A stretch of DNA of 44,693 nt from Solobacterium sp. (GTDB lineage: Bacteria; Bacillota_I; Bacilli_A; Erysipelotrichales; Erysipelotrichaceae). The translations under genes were made by a program, and so were the position numbers. The notes beneath the pieces are model-generated. The model did not search any database and was not told the DNA's origin. It worked only from the letters and a program-made list of their open reading frames with translations. Where the stretch lies: NCBI GenBank assembly GCA_017421125.1, contig JAFOMZ010000014.1:1-44693 (forward strand), in the 5' to 3' direction. Shown piece after piece: positions 1-7,334 of this stretch (position 1 is its first letter; each line of letters starts with the position of its first letter).

Positions 1-711
1 CACAGTGCTATTGCAGAGTTTGATTTCTCGGGAATCGATGCAGAAGCACTGCTGGAAGGATTCGACTGGCTGCATCTGTCCGGCATCACACCGGCATTGA
101 GCCCGAGCTGTGCGGAATTCACGCTCCGTCTGATGAAGACAGCGAAGGAAAAGGGACTGACAGTCAGCTTTGACGGCAACTTCCGTTCTCTTCTCTGGAC
201 ATGGGAAGAAGCAAGAGACTACTGCACACAGTGTCTGCCGTATGTAGATGTACTCTTCGGAATTGAACCGTATCATCTCTGGAAGAATGAGGAAGATCAT
301 TCGAAGGGCGACTGGAAAGACGGCCTCAGCATGCATCCGAATTATGAGGATCAGGATGAAGTCTTCCAGAAGTTTATTGAGAGATATCCGAATCTCAAGT
401 GCATTGCGCGCCACGTACGTTATGCTCATTCAGGAAGTGAAAACAGCCTGATGGCATATATGTGGTACCAGGGACATACATTCGAAAGTAAGATGTTCAC
501 ATTCAATATTCTGGACAGAGTCGGCGGCGGTGATGCATTTGCCAGCGGCCTGATCTATGCAATGATGAACAACTACAAACCGATGGATATGGTCAACTTC
601 GCGGTTGCCAGCAGTGTAATCAAGCATACGATCCACGGTGATGGAAACATCATTGATGACGCAGAATCCATCCGGAATCTGATGAATATGAATTACGATA
701 TCAAGAGATAG
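1..711 (+). CDS. PfkB-family sugar kinase, probably 2-dehydro-3-deoxygluconokinase (5' end outside window)
   Basis: The frame is open from base 1, so about 236 C-terminal residues are visible and the start lies upstream of the window. The C-terminal PfkB signature is present as DRVGGGDAFASGLIYA; its Asp is the catalytic base of ribokinase-fold sugar kinases and the glycines form the anion hole. Upstream residues read FDWLHLSGITPAL and LTVSFDGNFRS, as expected for the Rossmann-like core. The stop codon is followed within about 15 bases by uxaC, so the two are surely co-transcribed. Next to glucuronate isomerase, the most likely substrate is 2-keto-3-deoxygluconate (product KDPG), the kinase step of uronate breakdown in the cytosol. 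Fructose or another keto-sugar cannot be excluded from the fragment alone. Confidence 0.85.
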   Translation, partial: HSAIAEFDFSGIDAEALLEGFDWLHLSGITPALSPSCAEFTLRLMKTAKEKGLTVSFDGNFRSLLWTWEEARDYCTQCLPYVDVLFGIEPYHLWKNEEDHSKGDWKDGLSMHPNYEDQDEVFQKFIERYPNLKCIARHVRYAHSGSENSLMAYMWYQGHTFESKMFTFNILDRVGGGDAFASGLIYAMMNNYKPMDMVNFAVASSVIKHTIHGDGNIIDDAESIRNLMNMNYDIKR

Positions 712-725
712 GAGTGATAAGTGAA

Positions 726-2159
726 ATGAAAGCATTTATGGATAAAAACTTCCTGCTTGAAACAGAGACTGCACAGCATCTGTTCCATGATTATGCAGAC
801 AAAATGCCTCTGGTTGACTACCACTGCCATATTTCTCCGAAAGAGATCTATGAAGACAGAAGGTTCAATAATCTGGCAGAAGTATGGCTGGGCGGTAAAA
901 ATCCGGACGGCACCTATTTCGGCGACCACTATAAATGGAGAGTTATGCGCTCCAATGGTGTACCGGAAGACTACATCACAGGAGATAAGCCTGATTTCGA
1001 ACGTTTCCTGAAGTTCGTTGAAGCTCTGGAAATGGCAATCGGCAACCCGATGTATCATTGGTGCAACATGGAACTGCACAAGTTCTTCGGCGTTGAAGAA
1101 CCGCTCACACTGGACAATGCAGAAGCGATCTGGAATAAGTGCAATGATATGCTGCAGAATGACCCGAACATGACAGTCCGTGGTCTGATCAAACAGTCCA
1201 ACGTTGCATTTATCGGAACAACAGACGACCCGATAGATTCTCTGGAATGGCATCAGAAGATCCGTGAAGATCAGACGATCACGGTCAAAGTATGCCCGTC
1301 CTTCCGTCCTGACAAGGCGATCAACATCAACAAAGAAGGCTTCGTACAGTATATCGGCCAGCTGGCAAAGAGTGTCGGCAAAGAAAAACTCGAAACAGCT
1401 GACGATGTGATCGCAGCACTGATCGAGCGTCTGGAATTCTTTGCTGAAATGGGATGCCGTGCAAGTGACCACGGTCTTGACTATATTCCTTTCCGCAAAG
1501 GAACAGCTGAAGAAGTCAACGCTGTTTATGCAAAGGTCATGAACGGTGAGTGCATCACTGTAGAAGAAGCAGAAAAATATCAGACAGCAGTCCTGCTTGC
1601 GCTGGGCAAAGCATATCACCGCCTTGACATTGCTATGCAGCTGCACTATTCCTGCCACAGAAACGCAAATGAACGCATGTTCCGCCGTCTTGGACCGGAT
1701 ACAGGATTTGATATGATCGCTCAGAACAACTGCGGCGAATTGATCGCAGATCTGCTTTCTGAACTGGATCAGAATGCTGAATGCCCGAAGACAATTCTGT
1801 ATTCACTGAATCCTGTTGACAATGAACTGCTCGGAACACTGCTCGGATGCTTCCAGTCTGACGAAGTTCCCGGCAAGATCCAGCTTGGTTCAGCTTGGTG
1901 GTTCAATGACACAAAGAGCGGTATGGAAGATCAGATGCGTGCCCTTGCAAACCTCGGTCTGCTTGGCAACTTCGTAGGAATGCTGACGGACTCCCGTTCA
2001 TTCCTGTCATATGCACGTCATGACTACTTCCGTCGTATCATGTGCAACATGGTAGGCAACTGGGTAGAAAACGGTGAATATCCGAACTATGAAGCTTCTC
2101 TGAAGAAGATCGTAGAAGGTATCAGCTACAATAACGCTGCCCGTTATTTCCATCTGTAA
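726..2159 (+). CDS. uxaC: Glucuronate (uronate) isomerase UxaC
   Basis: Converts D-glucuronate to D-fructuronate and D-galacturonate to D-tagaturonate, the first cytosolic step of hexuronate catabolism. The N-terminus (MKAFMDKNFLL, then LVDYHCHISP) carries the amidohydrolase-type HxH metal motif typical of UxaC. Further recognisable blocks are WHQKIR, LHYSCHRNANERMFR and SAWWFNDTKSGM, ending with DSRSFLSYARHDYFRR. At 477 residues it matches the usual length of about 470. I prefer ATG 726 over a GTG at 714 because family members begin here and a GGAG lies about 11 bases upstream. It follows the sugar kinase by 14 bases and is the last gene of the operon, closed by the hairpin at 2170. Confidence 0.96.
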   Translation: MKAFMDKNFLLETETAQHLFHDYADKMPLVDYHCHISPKEIYEDRRFNNLAEVWLGGKNPDGTYFGDHYKWRVMRSNGVPEDYITGDKPDFERFLKFVEALEMAIGNPMYHWCNMELHKFFGVEEPLTLDNAEAIWNKCNDMLQNDPNMTVRGLIKQSNVAFIGTTDDPIDSLEWHQKIREDQTITVKVCPSFRPDKAININKEGFVQYIGQLAKSVGKEKLETADDVIAALIERLEFFAEMGCRASDHGLDYIPFRKGTAEEVNAVYAKVMNGECITVEEAEKYQTAVLLALGKAYHRLDIAMQLHYSCHRNANERMFRRLGPDTGFDMIAQNNCGELIADLLSELDQNAECPKTILYSLNPVDNELLGTLLGCFQSDEVPGKIQLGSAWWFNDTKSGMEDQMRALANLGLLGNFVGMLTDSRSFLSYARHDYFRRIMCNMVGNWVENGEYPNYEASLKKIVEGISYNNAARYFHL

Positions 2160-2169
2160 TCCACTGATG

Positions 2170-2208
2170 AAAGATCGTTCCCGATGAAACCGGAAACGGT
2201 CTTTTTTT
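2170..2208 (+). terminator. Intrinsic terminator of the kinase-uxaC operon
   Basis: The arms 2170-2183 and 2191-2204 pair over 14 positions with one mismatch and one G-T pair, around a 7-base loop. A T run at 2202-2208 follows. It lies 10 bases after the uxaC stop. Confidence 0.85.
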
Positions 2209-2280
2209 ACGGTATTGTGCTTTTGAAGAATAAGCATTGATTAAGAATTCGAAGTTTTTGGTGCAGGTCCTCGTCCCGAC

Positions 2281-2299
2281 AGCAGTTAACTGCTACAAT
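2281..2299 (+). promoter_or_regulatory. Perfect 14-bp palindrome abutting a TACAAT -10-like hexamer
   Basis: AGCAGTTAACTGCT at 2281-2294 is its own reverse complement. Its last T is also the first base of TACAAT (2294-2299), a good -10 hexamer about 50 bases before the MuiA-like gene. The -35 region is weak. The placement suits a repressor site between -35 and -10; this is inference from position and symmetry only. Confidence 0.4.
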
Positions 2300-2350
2300 T
2301 AAAACAGAAGCAATTTCGACCAGATCATCAAATAATGGAGGATTACATAT

Positions 2351-3946
2351 ATGCAAACTATTCAGACTACAGTATCTGCTGTACAGGTATACCGCAGAGG
2401 AGCAGAAATCACAAGAAAGGGCAGTGTTGTTCTGGAACAGGGAACCAATACACTTCGTATCCTTGGCCTTTCCAACGGTTCTGATATGGATACGGTCAAA
2501 CTGTTTTTTCCTGCAGGAACAGGTCTGTCTGACATCCGTTTCAGCTATGGAACGGAAGATGAACCTGAGGACCGTCCATCTGCGAAGATCAGGGATGATA
2601 TGACTGCCTTACAGAGACAGAAGGAGATCCATGAACTTCAGATATCCTTATGGAAAAGCAATGGCGCATTCCAGGGAACCAGCAAACCGGACCTGACCGA
2701 TGTTGAAAACTACATTACCAGACTGCCGGACCGGCTGAATAAACTGTATGAGTCGATCAATGATATCGACAGCAGGATCAGAAAACTGGAAAAGGATCTG
2801 AGTGAGGCTGAACGACTGGAGAGTCTTCCGGTCATAACGGCTGTTCTGGAAGTTCCTTCAGCCGGAACATATCCGTTTGAGGTGCGGTATCATGATGCGC
2901 ATGCCATGTGGAATTTTGTTTATGAGATCCACACAGATGCAGAAGGTCCTGTAACGATGAAATCAAGAGCGAGGGTCAGCCAGAATACGGACGAGGACTG
3001 GGAAAATATCCCGGTCTCCCTGCTGACAAGCACACCTTCCGGAGGAAGCGTCCCTGAACTGTTGCCGGTCTATCTGAGCTTCAGTAAACCGAGGCCTAAA
3101 GTTTCAGCCAAGAATGCAATGATGGGGAGAAATATGATGGCAATGAGCGCACCCATGATGGCTATGATGGATGAAGCTGAGGATTCTGCCATTGCAGTTG
3201 AAGAAACAGTTGAAATGGCGCGCATTGAAACAGAAGGCGCAGAAGTTTCGTCTGAAGAAACAATGACGGAATATACTCTGCCCGGCAGGAAAACGATACC
3301 TTCCGGTACCAAGGGCGTCATGGCTGATCTCAAAGTATATGAACTGCCTGGTGAATACGAATTGCTGGCTGTTCCGAAAAAGGATGTACATGTTTATCTT
3401 GTTGCTAAACTGAAGACAAAGGATCTGCCTTCGGACATCAGGGGAACAGCAGGTATTTACCTGAATGGTGTTTATTCCGGTGAAACCTCAGTGGCACCGG
3501 ACCTGACCAAAGAAACTCTGAATATCCCGCTTGGAAAAGCAGAAGGGATCCAGGTCAGCCGGACGGAAAAGAAGCGTAAGACATCTGATGCACTGCTCAA
3601 GAATCAGCGGACAACAGAGTATGTATATGAACTGAAACTGACAAACAACAGGAATACAGGCGTCACTGTGACTGTTCAGGATCAGATCCCGTCGTCACAG
3701 GAAAAGACCATCATTATTGAAACAAAGAACAATGATCATGCAGAAACAGCGGATAACGGTATTCTGACGTGGAAGTGTGCTGCCGGTCCGAAGGAAACAA
3801 AGGTATTGAATCTTGCATATAACGTCAGTTGGCCGAAAGATAAGCAGCTGTATGAGACCGTCAGACCATCTGTATGTCCGTCCTGCGGATATGAAGTTCC
3901 GGATGATCTCAGGTTCTGCCCTGAATGCGGATATAAAATGTACTGA
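2351..3946 (+). CDS. MuiA-like protein (DUF4140/DUF4139) with C-terminal zinc ribbon
   Basis: 531 residues starting at an ATG with GGAGG about 9 bases upstream. The first ~100 residues (VQVYRRGAEITRKG) match the DUF4140 N-terminal domain of the mucoidy-inhibitor-A-like family. A short coiled coil follows (about 120-160), then the beta-rich DUF4139 region (roughly 175-500), ending with a zinc ribbon with two CPxCG-type knuckles (CPSCG...CPECG). Around residues 257-275 there is a Met-rich stretch. There is no signal peptide, so it is probably cytosolic. The biochemical role of this family is not established. A lipoprotein gene follows 52 bases later on the same strand, so the two may be expressed together. 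Confidence 0.8.
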   Translation: MQTIQTTVSAVQVYRRGAEITRKGSVVLEQGTNTLRILGLSNGSDMDTVKLFFPAGTGLSDIRFSYGTEDEPEDRPSAKIRDDMTALQRQKEIHELQISLWKSNGAFQGTSKPDLTDVENYITRLPDRLNKLYESINDIDSRIRKLEKDLSEAERLESLPVITAVLEVPSAGTYPFEVRYHDAHAMWNFVYEIHTDAEGPVTMKSRARVSQNTDEDWENIPVSLLTSTPSGGSVPELLPVYLSFSKPRPKVSAKNAMMGRNMMAMSAPMMAMMDEAEDSAIAVEETVEMARIETEGAEVSSEETMTEYTLPGRKTIPSGTKGVMADLKVYELPGEYELLAVPKKDVHVYLVAKLKTKDLPSDIRGTAGIYLNGVYSGETSVAPDLTKETLNIPLGKAEGIQVSRTEKKRKTSDALLKNQRTTEYVYELKLTNNRNTGVTVTVQDQIPSSQEKTIIIETKNNDHAETADNGILTWKCAAGPKETKVLNLAYNVSWPKDKQLYETVRPSVCPSCGYEVPDDLRFCPECGYKMY

Positions 3947-3998
3947 TACGCATGAGTCGGTCAGCTGCTGCAACAGCATATACAACGGGAGAAGATCA

Positions 3999-5012
3999 AT
4001 GAAGAGAATCATACGAATCATACTGCAGTCAATGGTTACAGGAGGAATTATGCTGACACTGACATCATGCTTTTCCGGAGAAAAGAAATATGAGGACATT
4101 GATGAATTCAGTGAAAAAGTCACACTTTCACAGCTGAAAAAGGTCAGTGTCGAGCATGGCCCTTTAATTGAAGCAGGTATCAGCACCGGCGGAGGTATGC
4201 TCGGAGATTCAGACAGAAGTTCACTCACGTTGGAATCAGACGGACAGATCATCTATACAGCTGAAACATCTCCTATGCATAACATTCCGATCCGCGGATA
4301 CCGGTATCTTGTAAAAGATCAGACGATACTGGATCGCCTGAATGAATACATCAAAGAAAATAATCTTTCCGTATGGGATAAACTTCCTTTTGATGAAGAA
4401 CATATTGCGCTTGATGCACCTTCTACATCGATCAGTTTAGTTTTCAATGATGAGACAGTCGGCGGGCCCGAATGGTCATCACACCGGATCAGCTACGATA
4501 ACGTCATACCGAAAGGCGGCTCTGATATCCTGAAAGGTCTCAATGATCTGTATTACGAAGCACTGAAGGATACTGTACTTCTTGAAACATATCTTCTGTA
4601 TGACGGAGAGAAGGTTTACAGCGGCAGAGATATTGAAAATACTGATGACGAGGCTAAGCTGTTTCTGATGGGATTCTGGACGAGTACACATCAGACCAAA
4701 GTCCTTGCGGATGGTACAGAGCAGGAAACTGTTTTCGAACAGGGAAGCTATAACTTTGATTATTCAGGATGGGAAGATACGATCACGCTGCAGGCATACC
4801 AGCTTGATGATACGGACAAAACATACCGTCTGGATTCCATTGTTCATGAACCGTTGTCTGATTATGATTGTTCATGGTATTTCCGCTTTGTTTCCGAAGG
4901 CGAAGAACCTGAAGAACTATGTATTACGATCAACGGGGCAGTGATCTATGCGCGTATTGCAATTCCGGAGTCAGAGGAATATACAGAACTGGTATTTGAA
5001 AGAAGATCATGA
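3999..5012 (+). CDS. Predicted lipoprotein of unknown function
   Basis: 337 residues from ATG 3999, preceded by GGGAGA at a normal distance. The frame stays open further upstream, but this start gives a clean lipoprotein signal peptide: MKRIIRI, a hydrophobic stretch, then lipobox LTSC with Cys at about residue 23. The mature protein is acidic, soluble-looking and rich in beta-prone segments, with no motif I recognise. It should be anchored to the outer face of the membrane. It follows the MuiA-like gene by 52 bases. Function unknown. Confidence 0.75.
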   Translation: MKRIIRIILQSMVTGGIMLTLTSCFSGEKKYEDIDEFSEKVTLSQLKKVSVEHGPLIEAGISTGGGMLGDSDRSSLTLESDGQIIYTAETSPMHNIPIRGYRYLVKDQTILDRLNEYIKENNLSVWDKLPFDEEHIALDAPSTSISLVFNDETVGGPEWSSHRISYDNVIPKGGSDILKGLNDLYYEALKDTVLLETYLLYDGEKVYSGRDIENTDDEAKLFLMGFWTSTHQTKVLADGTEQETVFEQGSYNFDYSGWEDTITLQAYQLDDTDKTYRLDSIVHEPLSDYDCSWYFRFVSEGEEPEELCITINGAVIYARIAIPESEEYTELVFERRS

Positions 5013-5020
5013 AATGTATG

Positions 5021-5043
5021 AAAGCCGGACCTGATCCGGCTTT
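5021..5043. terminator. Perfect 9-bp hairpin after the lipoprotein gene
   Basis: AAAGCCGGA (5021-5029) pairs perfectly with TCCGGCTTT (5035-5043) around CCTGA, eight bases after the lipoprotein stop. The T tract is only the three Ts of the stem, so termination on the plus strand may be modest. A stronger hairpin for the minus strand sits directly next to it. Confidence 0.5.
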
Positions 5044-5086
5044 AAAAAAGGAGGTGTTCTCAGAGATCTCTGAGAATGCCTCCTTT
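5044..5086 (-). terminator. Intrinsic terminator overlapping the end of the ABC ATPase gene
   Basis: Arms 5047-5066 and 5067-5086 form a 20-bp stem (two wobble pairs) whose core 5057-5076 is a perfect 20-bp palindrome. On the minus strand it is followed by six Ts (5049-5044). The stop codon (5060-5062) and the last eight sense codons of the ATPase lie inside the stem. Confidence 0.88.
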
Positions 5087-5734
5087 CAGCAGTATACGTT
5101 TATCACTTAGTTTTGATACTTCATTGGAATGTGTTACGACGATGATCGTTTTGCCGTATTCTTCCGCCAGCATACGGAAGATGCGGATGATCTCCTGCTC
5201 TGTTTCAGAGTCCAGGTTGCCGGTAGGCTCGTCTGCGAAGATCAGGTCTCCGTTGCCTGCCAGAGCTCTGGCAATTGCGATTCTCTGCTGTTCACCGCCG
5301 GAAAGCTTTGTGACAAGACGGTCCGCTTTGGATTCAACGATTCCTACCATTGCGAGCAGAGCATATGCAAGCTCTTTTTTGTTTCCGGGGATCTTGTTGT
5401 CTGTTTCCGTCATGGCCAGCAGGATGTTTTCAAGTCCGGTCAGATAGGTGATGAGATTGTAGGACTGGAATACGACACCGATCTTGTTGCGGCGGTAATT
5501 ATTCAATCCCATGACATCAATGTCTTCACCCTGATAGTAAACATTTCCGCTTTCCTGTTTGTCCAGACCTGCCATGATGCTCAGCAGTGTGGTTTTGCCG
5601 GATCCGGAAGGACCGAGGATCGTGTAGAACGTACCTTCTTCAAAGTCATATGACAGGTCTTTCAGGATCTCTCTTCGGAAGCCGCCGTCGATGTATCCGT
5701 AATTCAGTTTTTCAAGTTTCAGCAATGTACTCAT
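5060..5734 (-). CDS. ABC transporter ATP-binding protein (MacB/LolD type)
   Basis: 224 residues, the usual size for this class. Walker A is GPSGSGKTT (about 41-49), the Q-loop lies in VVFQSYNLI, the signature is LSGGEQQRIAIARAL (about 143-157), Walker B is LIFADEPTGNLDSE, and the switch His is in VVTHS. These are the hallmarks of type VII (MacB/LolD/FtsE-like) ABC ATPases, which power mechanotransmission rather than classical transport. The partner permease ends 11 bases upstream on the same strand, so both belong to one operon with the PASTA protein. The substrate is unknown; peptides, lipoproteins or cell-wall effects are typical for the class. Confidence 0.93.
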   Translation of the reverse strand: MSTLLKLEKLNYGYIDGGFRREILKDLSYDFEEGTFYTILGPSGSGKTTLLSIMAGLDKQESGNVYYQGEDIDVMGLNNYRRNKIGVVFQSYNLITYLTGLENILLAMTETDNKIPGNKKELAYALLAMVGIVESKADRLVTKLSGGEQQRIAIARALAGNGDLIFADEPTGNLDSETEQEIIRIFRMLAEEYGKTIIVVTHSNEVSKLSDKRILLKGGILRDL

Positions 5735-5745
5735 ATGACGTCCTC

Positions 5746-7311
5746 CTAGTTCTGCTCCAGAAGAATCTGTTTCGGATTCAGACGCATGATCATAAATGAC
5801 GGAATTACGATTGCGATCAGCACAACGGCAGAGCCAAGCAGATAGATCTCACCGATCAGTTTAGGTGATACAGATACATGATACTGGGACAGCAGCTCAT
5901 CCTGAGATACTTCCGTGAAGTAGTTTGCGTCACCGCTCCAATAATAACCATTGTCAGAGTTGTCTTCATACTGTGCGTCGCTGGTCGTCTGATAATCCAG
6001 GACCATGTCACCGACTTTTCCTGCCAGCAGGGAGCCGCTGCCGACTGCCAGGGTGAACCCGATCAGTGCGATCAGGATCAGCTCTAGGAACAGCTGCAGT
6101 ACTACTTTGATCTTCGAAACACCAATCGACAGCATGACGCCGATCTCATATTCACGGGTCTTCAGGGTCAATGCTGTAACGAGTGTGATGATGACGATTG
6201 CGTTGATAATGACGATCCAGACTACGATATTAGCGAAGAAACTCAGTGTATCAAGCGGTCTGGCAAGTTTCTTGAATGTTTCGTTGTTTGCGTTCAGTTT
6301 TGTATAAGGACTCAGATCACCTTCATGGTCAGCGATAAAGTCTTCAACATCCATCGGATCGTTCAGCAGATATACAACACGGCTGGGTTCTGTATAACCG
6401 CTTGTCCAGTTCTCCAGTTCATCATCTGTCATTTCCGGATTCTGTGACTGATAATAGCGGAACTGCTTTTCTGCAAAGGACGACATGACCTCGGAATATG
6501 CTGTCATCGGAACTACAACGATGTTTTTAGGTGACTGATAAGGCGGCATCCACTGGAATTCCTGTGAGTTAGGATCTACTTCATTCAGAGTATTATAGAT
6601 ACCCGAGATCTCCAGTTCCCATGAGAAATCTTCTTCGGTGAATCCCATTTCCCGGTACATATCGACTTCGTAAGGGCCGATCGTGGAAACAGTGATCGTA
6701 TCACCTACATGCAGATTGTTCTGATCGGCAAGTTCTTTGGTGATAATGACTACGTTTCTGCCTTGATCGATGTCATTCTGACTGATAAAGCTTCCTTCAG
6801 TTATCGTAAACGTTCCTTCAGCGATCTCTATCATGTTCGGGAACATCGTTGCATAGATCATGATGTTCGGATCACGGTAGATCTGTTCATTGCCGTTTTC
6901 ATCAATATATGTTGAATTGCCGCGGTTTTCTTCATTTCCGAGGGGGACGTTTTCAAAGTCCTTCGAATATGCGATCGTGTTTGTCATGTAGTTGAATGCT
7001 TTGACACGATTATCTTCCGTGAGTTTCAATGCTGTTTCAGCGCTAGTCCGCGGATAGTTCTGATAAGCCTTATTGATCTCATCCTCATCGGTCAGTGATT
7101 CTGTATATCTCCAATATGCTTCATAATCCACTTCATAACTGACGGCAGCTCTCATCTGCTGTCTTGTCAGTATTTTTGCATTGTCGGCGGCCTGAGAAAT
7201 ACCCAGACCCAGAATAACCAGATTTCCAATCAGGAAAAACGTGATCATCAGCAGCATGCTTTTGGTCGGTTTTCTTGTGATATATCTGTAAGCTCGCTGA
7301 AAAGCGTTCAT
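5746..7311 (-). CDS. ABC transporter permease, FtsX/MacB-like
   Basis: 521 residues with the four-helix plan of type VII ABC permeases: one N-terminal helix (about 19-41), a large extracytoplasmic domain (about 42-350) and three C-terminal helices (about 354-380, 400-425, 487-511). The FtsX core reads TLKTREYEIGVMLSIGVSK, the typical cytosolic coupling stretch between helices 2 and 3. It starts at an ATG with a GGAGGAA-type site upstream. It lies between the PASTA protein (23-base gap) and the ATPase (11-base gap). A single permease with one ATPase implies a homodimeric permease. Substrate not deducible. Confidence 0.9.
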   Translation of the reverse strand: MNAFQRAYRYITRKPTKSMLLMITFFLIGNLVILGLGISQAADNAKILTRQQMRAAVSYEVDYEAYWRYTESLTDEDEINKAYQNYPRTSAETALKLTEDNRVKAFNYMTNTIAYSKDFENVPLGNEENRGNSTYIDENGNEQIYRDPNIMIYATMFPNMIEIAEGTFTITEGSFISQNDIDQGRNVVIITKELADQNNLHVGDTITVSTIGPYEVDMYREMGFTEEDFSWELEISGIYNTLNEVDPNSQEFQWMPPYQSPKNIVVVPMTAYSEVMSSFAEKQFRYYQSQNPEMTDDELENWTSGYTEPSRVVYLLNDPMDVEDFIADHEGDLSPYTKLNANNETFKKLARPLDTLSFFANIVVWIVIINAIVIITLVTALTLKTREYEIGVMLSIGVSKIKVVLQLFLELILIALIGFTLAVGSGSLLAGKVGDMVLDYQTTSDAQYEDNSDNGYYWSGDANYFTEVSQDELLSQYHVSVSPKLIGEIYLLGSAVVLIAIVIPSFMIMRLNPKQILLEQN

Positions 7312-7334
7312 TTTCTTCCTCCATAGGTGTTTTG

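Noticed and set aside
693-1658. A 321-codon minus-strand frame opposite uxaC
   Set aside because: Mirror of the uxaC reading frame, Cys/Phe-rich and without motifs.
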